Shown: piece by piece, positions 30,758 through 39,898 of the stretch
Layout: every line of letters starts with the position of its first letter
Position numbering within the stretch: the first letter of the stretch is position 1
Source: Cryomorphaceae bacterium
GTDB lineage: Bacteria; Bacteroidota; Bacteroidia; Flavobacteriales; UBA7430
DNA: 64,000 bases
Reading direction: 5' to 3'
Assembly (NCBI GenBank): GCA_019649675.1
Contig: BOWN01000001.1
Span: 480,868-544,867, forward strand
Made by a program: the position numbers and the translations under genes
Notes under the pieces: generated by a model
Databases searched by the model: none
Told to the model about the DNA's origin: nothing
The model's input: the letters and a program-made list of their open reading frames with translations, nothing else

Positions 30758-31619
30758 TTAATAATTTTCTAGACTGGTGTATCTGGGGCCTTGCATTGAG
30801 CCACTTTTTGCATTCCCATATTTGATAGTATTTATTTTTTCAGCTTTTGATTTGAAATTTAACTTTACCTTCCTGCGTCTCCGTAAAGGGTCCCCCAAAA
30901 AGGGTACTTCTGCATAATGTGTAATTGCTGAAACTGGAGATGTTTGATAAGCTGCAATATATTTTATTTCATTTTAAAATTTTTCCCCCCAGATATTCTT
31001 ATAGCATAAGGAATTATCTCCAAGAAAAACTCTGTTAAATCCCTCTTTTTTTGCAGGAACAACAATTGGATCAAAACTTTTTTTTTTTATTTTTTGGTTA
31101 ACAATAATCTTTTTCCTTTTTTAAAGACCCTTACATTAACTAAAGGAAAAATGCTTAGCACTTCATTTAAAAACTCTTGAATATCTGCTTTTTCAGACTG
31201 GGTTAAAAAATGGTTTTGTTAGGCGTGACAACATTTTAATCTTACATCTTCCGATATCAACAGCTTTTTTTTTTTTAAAACCCATTCCATCCATGTTATA
31301 TTAAAATTTTTAAAAAATTATTATTTGATGTAAACCCCCGAAAGTTTTATTCCAAAAAACTTTATTTTTTGATGCGCATCAATTCTGTTTTATAACATCC
31401 ACCTTGACCAATATATATGGTCGGCAAATCATCAGATTCCTCTTCATGTCCGATTAAAATTATTCCTATTTGTGAAAATTATCATTATGTTTTTCTTACC
31501 CCAAAGGGGCTCTGTCTACCTCTAGACCCACCCTGTCCAGTTCTTTTTTGTGATTATTTTAAAGCCCCGGGGTTCCCCTGTTGGGAGAAATAATTTAATT
31601 GTTTTGGCTTTAAGCTCAT
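30758..31619 (-). CDS. GIY-YIG nuclease-like protein (cassette A), heavily frameshifted
   Basis: Reconstructed across several frames. The N-terminus (MSLKPK, TIKLFLPTGEPRGFKI, KNWTGW) and the IGIILIGHEEESDDLPTIY / YIGQG block resemble GIY-YIG endonuclease-like proteins. LTQSEKADIQEFLNEVLSIF follows. The C-terminal half contains KYIAAYQTSPVSAITHYAEV and ends GNAKSGSMQGPRYTSLENY at the stop at 30758, a domain I cannot name. It lies between the tRNA hairpin and the first long repeat. The number and place of indels make residue-level statements unsafe, and intact catalytic residues cannot be confirmed. Confidence 0.45.
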
Positions 31620-31782
31620 TTTTTTAATTTTTTTAAAAAAATTTGGTGGCACCCAAAGATAGACTTTATACTAAATTGAAACAATATAACTTTTTTAAAA
31701 GGCTTCTAGTCCCTAATTAATAAACTAACGCCATTTTTATTATAAGTATGATTTTATTATTTGTTAAACCCTTCACTTTATG

Positions 31783-31981
31783 TTGATTCAATAACCGTGG
31801 TGTAGTATATAATCACTCCAACCCTTCGTTATAAATGCCATATGGGCTTTACCCTCTTCTAGCAGAATGGTCTAAAAGCATAGATTTTATCTAGGTTCTC
31901 GTAAAGGTGTTCGATAACTGGAACGTCATGGGTACTTCAAACCTTCTCAGAAATAGGGGTTTTTGTTTTTTGTATCTTTAC
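31783..31981 (+). repeat. Island repeat R0
   Basis: Divergent member of the island repeat family. It begins TTCAATAACC..TGTAGTATA, has TTCGATAAC about 30 bases before AACCTTCTCAGAAAT, and ends in a T-rich stretch with TATCTTTAC. It sits directly before the exported protein starting at 32002. Confidence 0.7.
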
Positions 31982-32001
31982 TTTTCTTATTCCCCAAGAC
32001 T

Positions 32002-33632
32002 ATGAAAAACTACTTTACATATTACTATTTGTTCCTTTTACTTTGTTTGGGCAAGAGAATGACCCTTGTTATTCGCTTTTAATAATATTTATCAAGAAAT
32101 TGAAGAATATAATCCCCCCACTCAGTATTGATTTAAACGTTGGTTGGAATTTAATCGGTTATCCATGTGCAGAAGGAGAAAATGCTGAAGCTGCATTTAA
32201 CTTAATTGTTGAAAATATTGAAATTGTAAAAATAATGGTGGCTACGTTTATTGGCCTGAATTCGATTTTAATGGGATTGGCGATTTAAACCCTGGACAGG
32301 GTTATCAAATTAAGTTATATGATATTGAGACTAATTTTTCATTTTGTAATTCTATTTCATTTCCGGAAGTTCTTGGTTGTACTTACTGTGAATCATTAAA
32401 TTTTAATCCCTTTGCAAATATTGATGATGGAAGTTGTATTTCTGTGATTGAGGGATGTATGAACCCTGTTGCAATAAATTATGACTTCAATGCAAATTTG
32501 AATATAACTGTGAGTACTATAATACATCCGCAATTTCAGATTCAAACTTTTTATATTTTCTTAATAATAATTTATCCATCTCTTATAGTTAATGATTCTC
32601 TTAATATTGATGAGGCTTCACACGGTTTCTTTCTTAGAGATTTTTGATGACCAAAATGGTATTTCAAATATAGATGAGTTGGAATATTTTGTTAATTTAG
32701 ATACCTTGATTATCGAGCATCTTGATATTATTCCAGACATAACAGCGTTAACCAATCTAGATAGACTTCTACTATCAGGTCTTCTAATTTCTAGTTCACT
32801 CAATTTATTCTGGATTAATAAATTTAACTTATTTAGAATTAATGAATGTAGATTCTATAATTCAATTGGATTTAGCAGAATTAATTAACCTAGAGAGTCT
32901 TAAAATTCGTTTAAATGATAATTTAGAAAGTGTTTCTGGAATGAATAATCTAAATTTGAATTTAAGTTTCACTAGTTTCATTGGTAATCCAAATTTAGAA
33001 TGCCTTGAAGGGATACCACCGTTTTATGATTTAGCTGCGTCTGCTCCACCTCTTGCTTAACAAATGAAGATATTCTTAATGGAAATATTTCTAATCTTAA
33101 AAAAAGTGATTATTGATTCTTTACAGACAGAATTAGATTCAATTACATTGTCTGGTTGTTCTGATATTTAGTTTGTAATTACCATCAGTCTTACGTTTAC
33201 GATGATGGCTCTTGTGTTTTTCCAGAGGAGGGTTATAATTGTCAAGGTGATTTTATTTTTAAGTATTGAGACTTTGCGTTTGGTGGAATTATTTTTCAGA
33301 TTAATCAAAATGGTTCTTGGAATGGTTGCTGCACCTGAAGATATTGGTGCATTTCCCAATGGGATGACGCACTCACTGATGCTTCTAGTTATACATATGG
33401 TGGATATAAGCTGGTATTTGCCTGGCTTAAATGAACTGAACTTATGTATAATACAATTGGTCAAGGGGGGAACTAATGTTGGTAATTTCTGCAAATAGTT
33501 GGTGTATTGGTCTTGTTGGCAATATAGTAATATGTATTCATATCATTTTTAATTTTAACACTGGTAGTTATAGTAATACTGGTTATAAAAGTAGCTCTTC
33601 CTTATCAAGTCCGCCCAATCCGTTCCTTCTAA
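32002..33632 (+). CDS. Exported leucine-rich-repeat and Lcl/DUF1566-domain protein (cassette B), frameshifted
   Basis: Starts MKNYFTYYYLFLLLCFGQEN (signal peptide). A GWNLIGYPCAEGENAEAAFN module follows, continuing after a shift as GDLNPGQGYQIKLYDIE. Next are two GCxxxxxxNFNPxAxxDDGSC repeats and a leucine-rich stretch (NIDELEYFVNLDTLIIEHLD; LAELINLESLKI). The C-terminal Lcl/DUF1566-like domain shows GGIIFQINQNG, EDIGAFP, TYGGYKLVFAW, NELNLMYNTIGQGGTNVGNF and ends VRPIRSF with a stop at 33632. At least six frame changes are needed. It is probably a secreted adhesin-like protein; no T9SS tail is seen. Confidence 0.6.
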
Positions 33633-33649
33633 GTACTAGTTCAATACTA

Positions 33650-33802
33650 GTTGTTCAATAACTGCTGTAGTATAATATCAAGCCTCTTCTAGCTTCCTTT
33701 TAGATTTATCCTCTATATAGCTTTTGTGCTTTTCATAGAACTTTCCAACCTTTTCAAGGTCTTCAATAAAAGAGTTCGATAAGTTCTCACCGCATAGTGT
33801 GC
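33650..33802 (+). repeat. Island repeat R1
   Basis: Begins GTTGTTCAATAACTGCTGTAG and shares CATAGAACTTTCCAACCTT, GTCTTCAATAAAAGAGTTCG and CACCGCATAGTGT with R2. Unlike R0, R2 and R3 it lacks the terminal AACCTTCTC hairpin and abuts the 3' end of the DUF262-HNH gene. Confidence 0.8.
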
Positions 33803-33808
33803 CGTTTT

Positions 33809-34820
33809 TATTTTCCGCTTTTTCTTCTATTATCCTCTCTGCATAACATTTGGCAGTTTTCCGCTGTAGTTTTTCCGCCAGAATGCCAAGGGTCAATATG
33901 GTCAGCTTCCATTTCGTTTAATTCAAAATGTTTCTTGCAAACTACGCATATTCCTTTTTGTCTTTCGTAGGGATTCCTCGTTTTTGCTTATCACTAAATG
34001 CACGTATGTTTTTAAGTGCTTTTCTTTACCTGTTAAAACAAGAGTATATTCCCTTATTTTGAATATCTTCGTCAAGCATTAGTTCAGTTATTTTTCTTCC
34101 AATTTTTCAGAATCAAATTTTTGGTCTTTATAATCATTGTATAAAAATCCCCATTTTAATCCTTTCATTTCTTTGCGATAATTTGGAAACGTTGCCTTTA
34201 CCCAACTAATTACAGCTTGAAAATATAACCAAATTTCATTAGCATTAGGTTCGTGTTGGTTTTTATCATATAGTCTTCAATATTCCCATCAGAAATCCAA
34301 TCAATTGCTGTTTCTAAATATTCTGTCGATTGGCTGAGCCACTTAAATATTCATCTCCAATTTTAGGTCTACTGTTCTTTGCAAAATAGCGTTTTACATC
34401 TGTAACCCAAGTACCTGAATAAACTGCATTTCGTAATTCTTGATTCGTGAGTTTTTCTCCTGCAATATTTATTGTTTTAAAACCATTCAAGTTTTTCACT
34501 ATCTGTTCCTTTACAGAAATAAACCATTAATTCATAATCTAATAATTCGTCTTGTTTATCTTTTGGAAGATTATGAAAGCAAGTCCATTTATTGAAAAAT
34601 CGTTGTTGACATATTGACAAATTGATATTGTTCTTTGTTGTCCATCAATTATTTCAAAATCGCCATCTTTTTAACTGCCCAATACATAACATTTAAGGGA
34701 AAGTTTTTTTTTATAGTTTCAATTACTGGTCTCGTTGTTGTCTTTAATAAAATTCTCGTTGATATGGGGGGACGAATATCTAATTTACCTCCATATCCAA
34801 AACTTCGTTAATTTTCAATC
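33809..34820 (-). CDS. DUF262-HNH endonuclease (GmrSD-like restriction protein), frameshifted
   Basis: Predicted nucleotide-dependent nuclease of about 335 residues. The DUF262/ParB-like N-terminal domain shows [34 protein letters not shown], then [19 protein letters not shown] (the conserved DGQQR block) and [18 protein letters not shown]. The C-terminal HNH nuclease has [35 protein letters not shown] and NRRKSGK, ending at 33809. Several homopolymer indels break the frame. Removing one T near 34816 would make its ATG overlap the end of the upstream methyltransferase, suggesting a coupled operon. Related GmrSD enzymes cut modified DNA; specificity here is unknown. Confidence 0.75.
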
Positions 34821-35914
34821 TTTCGTAAGTTCACGTACTTTTTTTTTTTTTTTAGGTCTATGTTCATTTATAATTTCTTGTTTTAATGATTATTCTATAA
34901 AATTGACTTATACGATTTCCCTTTTTATTTTGGGATCCCTTTTTAAATCAGAAAGAGCATCTTTTTTGGGAAAATTTTTATTTTTGATTATATGGGCTTT
35001 CCCAGGGTAAAACCTATGATTTCAAATTGGTCAGGATTGTGTTTGTCAACAAATGTTTTTGGGGCACCCATTTTCCCCTTTTTAGTCCATTGGAATATTT
35101 GCAACTTTTTAAACTTCAATCGCATCATAATTTTCATACTTCGGAAATCATCTTCATTTCCTTTGTATGCTTTATAAAGAATTAAATCTTCTGTGTGTTT
35201 CTTAACTTTTTGATTTGTAAACCAACAAAAGGATACACGTGCAATTTTTTTCCGTCATCATCTATATGGTGAAATTTTCCCCGTTTAGGAACAACAAAAC
35301 ATTCCTACATTGAAATTTGTATAACCCGTTCTCATTTTGCCTTTTTTAAGAGAAAGGATTCTTTGTATGAAAAGCTTTGTTTTCCTATTATTAAAAATTT
35401 CTTGTCATATTCATCCAACTGTGAAATGTATTCTTAAATAAAGAAAACGGTGGATTACTAACTATTATGTCAGTTTTTTTAATATATCTAAACATTCTTG
35501 ACTTCTAAAATCTCCATTTCCCTTTTTTAATGCAGAGAATTCTTACGTGTTTTAAGAGATACTCTACATCACTAATATCAATGCTCCATCATTATTAAAA
35601 TTTTAACTTCATTAATTACAATTTTGATTGGCTCTTTTTTTTTGGGACTTAACTCCTTTTATGTCAAAAATAGATAATTAGTACCTAATATTTGAACATG
35701 CATAGCGGGTTGAAATGGTTTTTTGCCGAGTAAATTGAAATTGAAGCAAAGTATTTAAAGAAATTATTTTAAAATGGGTCGTCAGCGTTACAATAAACTA
35801 TTTTATCCGTGAATTGCCCTTTTGTAATGTCGAGTTTTTTTTCAATGTCAGTTAGTTGAGTATAAAACTCGTTTTTTTTAGTTTTTATAGTTTTTTTAAT
35901 GTTTTATGAGCCAT
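34815..35914 (-). CDS. EcoRI-family adenine-specific DNA methyltransferase, frameshifted
   Basis: N6-adenine methyltransferase of the EcoRI methylase family. Reconstructed start MAHKTLKKTIKTKKNEFYTQ (35914), then LTDIEKKLDITKGQFTDKIV and YCNADDP. The catalytic block is GDFRSQECLDILKKTD followed by SNPPFSLFK (the N/D-PP-F/Y motif). KKFLIIG, MRTGYTNFNVGMF, FWFTN, KKHTEDLILYKAYKGNEDDF and a YDAIEVSK-like block complete the family pattern. The span of about 366 residues is normal. At least eight indels, mostly in A/T runs, break it. It is transcribed just ahead of the DUF262-HNH gene, consistent with a modification-restriction pair. Confidence 0.75.
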
Positions 35915-36188
35915 TCATTTAAAGTTTTTTTTTGGTTTCCATTTAAAAAAATTCAATTCCTTTTTTCGTTTTCAGCACAATGTTTGTTCAAATGGCACAC
36001 AACTGGTTATATCCAAACAAAAGGGTTTTTGTTACTAGCTAAATATTTGGGGATAACACAACTTTTTTTTTCATTATTTTTTAAATATAAAAAAAATTTT
36101 AAATCCAATCCAAAGGTTCATTAGTTGTATGCGAAATACTTGTTACTTTGGGGAAAACAAAAGGCATTAACTTAATAAGCAATCCAAT

Positions 36189-36691
36189 ATGGCCGTCAAA
36201 GATGCTAACAAATATTATGAAATTTGAACTCCACAATTGAATTACTTAAACAAATACATTCAGCATTGACTCACTTCCCTATAAATTACCGGCCTTGACA
36301 TACGAGATTATGAAAAAATAAAGGCCACTACGTATGAGTCAATAAAAAATAAGAGAATTCAACCATTAAAGATAAAGAAATTAGAAGCCTTTTTTGAATA
36401 CTACATTTTCAGTCTAGATGTTCGGCGGGTTGAGTCGGTGTTTAGTCAATTTTCAAATGACTCTAGAGCCTATATTAAAAAAAAATATAGATAAAAAAAA
36501 CATTGCAACCACCCGGGAAGAAATTTTAAATTAAAAAGGGTTTTTTTAACAGATTTCATTCTGCAATGAACTACAGTGGTGGTCGAGTGTATTATTACAA
36601 TACATTTTTAGATGAAAGTATTTCCATAAAAAAAAAACTGTCTTTTTTTATTTATGATTTTTTTTATAATAGCTACCCCTTAGTTCTATAA
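36189..36691 (+). CDS. Unknown protein whose stop lies inside repeat R2, frameshifted
   Basis: Not recognised. Reconstructed from MAVKDANKYYE through DIRDYEKIKATTYESIKNKR, KIKKLEAFFEYYIFSLD, RRVESVFSQFSNDSRAYI and a C-terminal NYSGGRVYYYNTFLDES. The stop codon (36689-36691) falls in the first bases of repeat R2. It looks helical and soluble with no signal peptide. It is transcribed divergently from the methyltransferase gene. At least three indels are needed, so the exact product is uncertain. Confidence 0.4.
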
Positions 36692-36871
36692 CTGTATAGT
36701 AGTATAATCCTAAGCATCTTCTAGGTTCTTCTTAGAGTTAGAGCGTATATTTTTTATGCTTTTCGTAGAACTTTCCAACCTTCTCGGGGTCTTCAAAAAA
36801 AAGAGTTCGATAAGTTCACCGCATAGTGTACTTCTAACCTTCTAAAAAGGGGAAAGGGTTTTTTATATTTG
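36683..36871 (+). repeat. Island repeat R2
   Basis: Begins GTTCTATAACTGTATAGTAG and contains CGTAGAACTTTCCAACCTT and GTTCGATAAGTTCACCGCAT. It ends in a damaged AACCTTCT hairpin and TATATTTG. About 189 bp, closest to R3. Confidence 0.85.
36864..36871 (+). promoter_or_regulatory. Possible -7 element at the end of R2
   Basis: TATATTTG matches the Bacteroidota -7 consensus TAnnTTTG, 7 bases before the first ATG of the next gene. R3 ends with the same octamer. No clear -33 TTTG/TTG element was found, so this is tentative. Confidence 0.35.
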
Positions 36872-36877
36872 AATATT

Positions 36878-37583
36878 ATGATGGAATACAGCTTATTATT
36901 TGTCACAATTTTTTTTATTACAACCTGTTTTATTACTGTTTTAGGTTTTTATGCAGCAAGTAAGTCTAAGGCTTTTCTAATTTTTTCACTATCCTGGATT
37001 TTAATTCAATCGGTTCTTGGTTTTTATGGTTTTCTATCAAAACATCAACTTGACGCCACCTAGGATAATGTTGTTTGGACTTTTACCAATTTTATTAATT
37101 TTTGCATCTACATTTTTTTCATTAAAAGGTAAAAAGTTTATTGATAGTATTGACTTAAAATTACTTACGTATTGCCACACAATAAGAATCCCTATAGAAA
37201 TTATCTTAACATTATTGTACCATAAAGGATTAATGTCTGTCTTAGTTACATTTGAAGGAACTAATTTTGATATTTTAACTGGTATCTCAGCACCAATAAT
37301 CGTGTTTTTTATTTTTAGAAAAAACACTGTTCATCATCGAGCTTTGCTTCTGTGGAATTTTGTCTGTTTAATCTTGTTATTAAATGTAATTGTTACAGCT
37401 GTGCTATCAACACCATCACCAATGCAGTTATTATCTTTAGCCCAACCAAATGTTGCAATTTTAACTTTTCCATTTAATCTACTTCCATCGTTTATAGCCC
37501 CCCTAATGTTATATGCACATCTGATAGCAATAAGAAAAATACTTATTAAAAATTCTAAGTTCTATAACCACCTTGTAGTATAG
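36878..37583 (+). CDS. Polytopic inner-membrane protein (cassette D), frameshifted
   Basis: About 235 residues with six to seven hydrophobic segments (EYSLLFVTIFFITTCFITVL; LFGLLPILLIFASTFF; FVCLILLLNVIVTAVL; NLLPSFIAPLMLYAHLIAI). A frame change near 37060 joins GFLSKHQLDAT to TPPRIMLFGLLP. Conserved-looking polar loops are CHTIRIPIEI and FEGTNFDILTGISAPII. It resembles uncharacterised Bacteroidota integral membrane proteins; no function can be given. Its stop codon lies within the first 25 bases of repeat R3, and its start lies just after R2, so the gene fills one repeat-to-repeat interval. Confidence 0.65.
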
Positions 37584-37752
37584 CCCTATACCCTTCTAGG
37601 GTCATCTTAGAATTAGACTTTATATATCTCTTTACGTTTTTCGTAGAACTTTCCAACCTTATCGAGATCTTCAATAAAAATGTTAGATAAGTTCACCGCA
37701 TAGTGAACCTCTAACCTTTTCAGAAATGAGAAGGTTTTATTTTTTATATTTG
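37559..37752 (+). repeat. Island repeat R3 with terminator hairpin
   Basis: Best-preserved copy, 194 bp. It begins GTTCTATAACCACCTTGTAG and shares CGTAGAACTTTCCAACCTT with R2. It contains the palindrome GTTCAC-CGCATA-GTGAAC, then AACCTTTTC-AGAAAT-GAGAAGGTT with a T-run, and ends TATATTTG. It therefore carries a likely terminator for the upstream gene and a possible -7 element for the next one. Confidence 0.88.
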
Positions 37753-37774
37753 ATTATCAATTAAAATTAAAACA

Positions 37775-38341
37775 ATGAAAAAATTCTCTTTGCTTATCAT
37801 TACCTTAATACTTGCAGCGCTTAACTCTTATTCTCAAGACAAACCCTTCAGGGTTGGAGTTGGGTTGGGGTTTCCAAATTTGGCAGGTTTAAATCTTGAA
37901 TACGTGACCTCTGGATTTAATAATAAATTGGCAGCTAACTTAGACTATTCATCAATAAAATTAAAAGATGGAGAAATAGATTTTAACTATTCGTATTTTG
38001 AGCTTGGTGGAAACTATTATTTTGGTCAAAAAAGTAAAGGTTTATATGGTCATCTTAGTTATGGAATAATTGGGTTTGAAGGAAACTATAGCGACCCTGT
38101 TTACGGAATTGGAAATGGAAAAATCTCATTAAATATGATTAATTTAATGATAGGCGCAAAATGGGGTAATCGTATGTATATAAGGCCTGAAGTTGGTTTT
38201 GCTAGTTTCTTTAATGAAGCCATAATTAGTGTTGAATATACCGAGCCAACAACAAATGTTACATTAACTGTAGAAGAAGAAATTCCTAATTTTCTTAAAG
38301 ATGGCTTAATCTATAATATAGGTGTAGGGCTTTCATTTTAG
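37775..38341 (+). CDS. Small outer-membrane beta-barrel protein (cassette E)
   Basis: A 188-residue protein with a clear signal peptide (MKKFSLLIITLILAALNSYS). Alternating strands end in aromatic residues (FRVGVGLGFPNLAGLNLEYV, FNYSYFELGGNYYFG) and the final strand is LIYNIGVGLSF, typical of OmpW/OprF-like small barrels. The frame is intact. It is the last gene of the repeat-linked island, 23 bases after R3. The specific role is unknown. Confidence 0.7.
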   Translation: MKKFSLLIITLILAALNSYSQDKPFRVGVGLGFPNLAGLNLEYVTSGFNNKLAANLDYSSIKLKDGEIDFNYSYFELGGNYYFGQKSKGLYGHLSYGIIGFEGNYSDPVYGIGNGKISLNMINLMIGAKWGNRMYIRPEVGFASFFNEAIISVEYTEPTTNVTLTVEEEIPNFLKDGLIYNIGVGLSF

Positions 38342-38365
38342 TGTCCTATCATAATTCAAAAACAG

Positions 38366-38388
38366 AGGCCACCCAAATGGCTGGTTTT
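38366..38388 (+). terminator. Possible terminator after the barrel gene
   Basis: GGCCACCCAAATGGCTGGTTTTTC: a short GCCA/TGGC stem followed by five T, 25 bases after the stop at 38341. The stem is short. Confidence 0.45.
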
Positions 38389-38682
38389 TCATTTGTTCTG
38401 GTTTTGTTATTGTAAACATAGACAAATAATTTATATTGTTTTAATGTATCAGGTATGTAAAGTTATTAATGGTCGCGGGAGTAAATCGAAAAGCCGATTG
38501 AGAGGGTGGCGTCATTTATTTAGACAAAATATTTTTTATTTCACTACACTCTATTTTAATCGCTGTTCTCATGACTAGTGATCTGTTCTTCGGAGGTTAA
38601 AAGTGGATTAAGTTTAACACTCTTTGCTGTTTCAGAAATAAAATATAAATAGTCTTTTAGGTTTACGAATTAACGCAGAATT
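38389..38682. other. Intergenic region without recognised gene
   Basis: About 290 bases between the island and the SDR gene. No coding frame with family character, no repeat copy and no RNA gene was seen. It marks the right boundary of the repeat-linked island. Confidence 0.5.
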
Positions 38683-39387
38683 ATGGAATTAAAAAACAAA
38701 AACATCCTTCTTACGGGGGGTAGCTCAGGTATAGGAAAAAAAACCGCTGAGATGCTGGTTGAAAAAGGAGCAAAAGTTCTAATTACAGGGCGGTCTTACG
38801 ATAAAATAGAGACAATTAAACAGCATTTGGGGGTGTTAGGGGTCTCCTTTGACATTTCTGATATAGAAAACATAGCTATAAAAACAGATGAGTGTGTTGA
38901 GCTCTTAGGGGGGCGTGTAGATGTCTTAATTAACAATGCTGGCATAGGTGAATTTGGGCCATTGGACAAAATAGATGTGACAAGCTTTCTAGAGGTTTTT
39001 AATACAAATGTATTTGGCTTAGCTTTATTAACTAAGGAGCTTATTCCTGTAATGAAAAAACAAAGTCAAGGAACCATAATTAACATTGGGTCATCTGCTA
39101 GTATTCGTGGATTTAAAAACGGAAGCGTTTATGCTGCTTCTAAATTTGCAGTGCGAGCACTATCTCAATGTTGGCAAGCAGAGTTAAGGCCCCACAATAT
39201 TCGCGTCTGTCAAGTTAATCCTAGTGAAGTAACAACTGCCTTTGCTCAGAAAGACCGAAAAGAAAGAGCGGATCTTGACCACAAACTCTCACCAAAAGAA
39301 ATTGCTCACACCATTATTTCAATAATAGAGATGAGAAATAAAGGGTTTGTTCCGGAAGTGAATATCTGGGCTACTAATCCTTTTTAA
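38683..39387 (+). CDS. Short-chain dehydrogenase/reductase, FabG-like
   Basis: NAD(P)H-dependent Rossmann oxidoreductase of 234 residues. The cofactor loop is TGGSSGIGKKTAEML, the NNAG motif is LINNAGIGEFGPLD, and the catalytic triad is Ser in NIGSSAS with YAASK. The end (GFVPEVNIWATNPF) is typical of the 3-oxoacyl-ACP reductase-like SDRs of Bacteroidota, many of which are unassigned. It is a single gene with intact frame. The substrate is not readable. Confidence 0.88.
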   Translation: MELKNKNILLTGGSSGIGKKTAEMLVEKGAKVLITGRSYDKIETIKQHLGVLGVSFDISDIENIAIKTDECVELLGGRVDVLINNAGIGEFGPLDKIDVTSFLEVFNTNVFGLALLTKELIPVMKKQSQGTIINIGSSASIRGFKNGSVYAASKFAVRALSQCWQAELRPHNIRVCQVNPSEVTTAFAQKDRKERADLDHKLSPKEIAHTIISIIEMRNKGFVPEVNIWATNPF

Positions 39388-39547
39388 ACTTCACTAACCA
39401 TCCTTTTAAATAAATTAATAAAACCCTGTCTCTGCTCGGTAGAAGACCTATTGAAAAATACTGGATATCGCTGTTAGATACTCCTCAATAAATTAAGACC
39501 AAAAAGATGATGTTTTTTGTATATTTACTGCACTTATCCAACACACA

Positions 39548-39898
39548 ATGAAAAAGCAATTTTACTTCTTTTTGTTTATTTTACTCTTTTTCAACGCTTC
39601 CTGTAAAGACAGTGTATCGGGCTGTGTAGATGCCAGTGCAACCAACTATAATCCAAATGCGACTATTAATGATGAATGTTGCTATAATTGCTTCACTTCT
39701 CTTGGTTACAGCCTTGGCGAGTATTGTAACTATAATTTAGACTTTATCCTCGAAAATGAATTTAATGGTTTGATTCAGTGCTACTCAGTAAATGGAGATA
39801 TTGTTCCCGCATCAGTGCAAGAGGGTACTGCTATTCTTGACTCACAAGGAGAACCTGTATTCTGGCCTTATGCTTCTTTTAATATTTATTGCAATTAA
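39548..39898 (+). CDS. Small lipoprotein with one GCxD repeat
   Basis: A 116-residue predicted lipoprotein. The signal MKKQFYFFLFILLFFNASC has a lipobox Cys at residue 19. Residues 26-45 are one GCVDASATNYNPNATINDE repeat, related to those in the lysyl-oxidase protein but with the final DDGSC altered to DECC. The remaining half (LDFILENEFNGLIQCYSVNG) has paired Cys and is not recognised. It is probably displayed on the outer membrane. Confidence 0.7.
   Translation: MKKQFYFFLFILLFFNASCKDSVSGCVDASATNYNPNATINDECCYNCFTSLGYSLGEYCNYNLDFILENEFNGLIQCYSVNGDIVPASVQEGTAILDSQGEPVFWPYASFNIYCN

Noticed and set aside
33678..33811. Extension of the DUF262-HNH protein into repeat R1 (ending LEEA)
   Set aside because: The HNH frame ends naturally at NRRKSGK (stop 33809-33811). 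The longer frame needs a shift and its tail is the same sequence found in R2 and R3, where no DUF262 gene precedes it.
31783..37752. Calling the repeats integron attC sites
   Set aside because: RYYYAAC/GTTRRRY core boxes are not consistently present, no integrase is in the window, and the minus-strand gene pair is atypical. It is kept only as an analogy.
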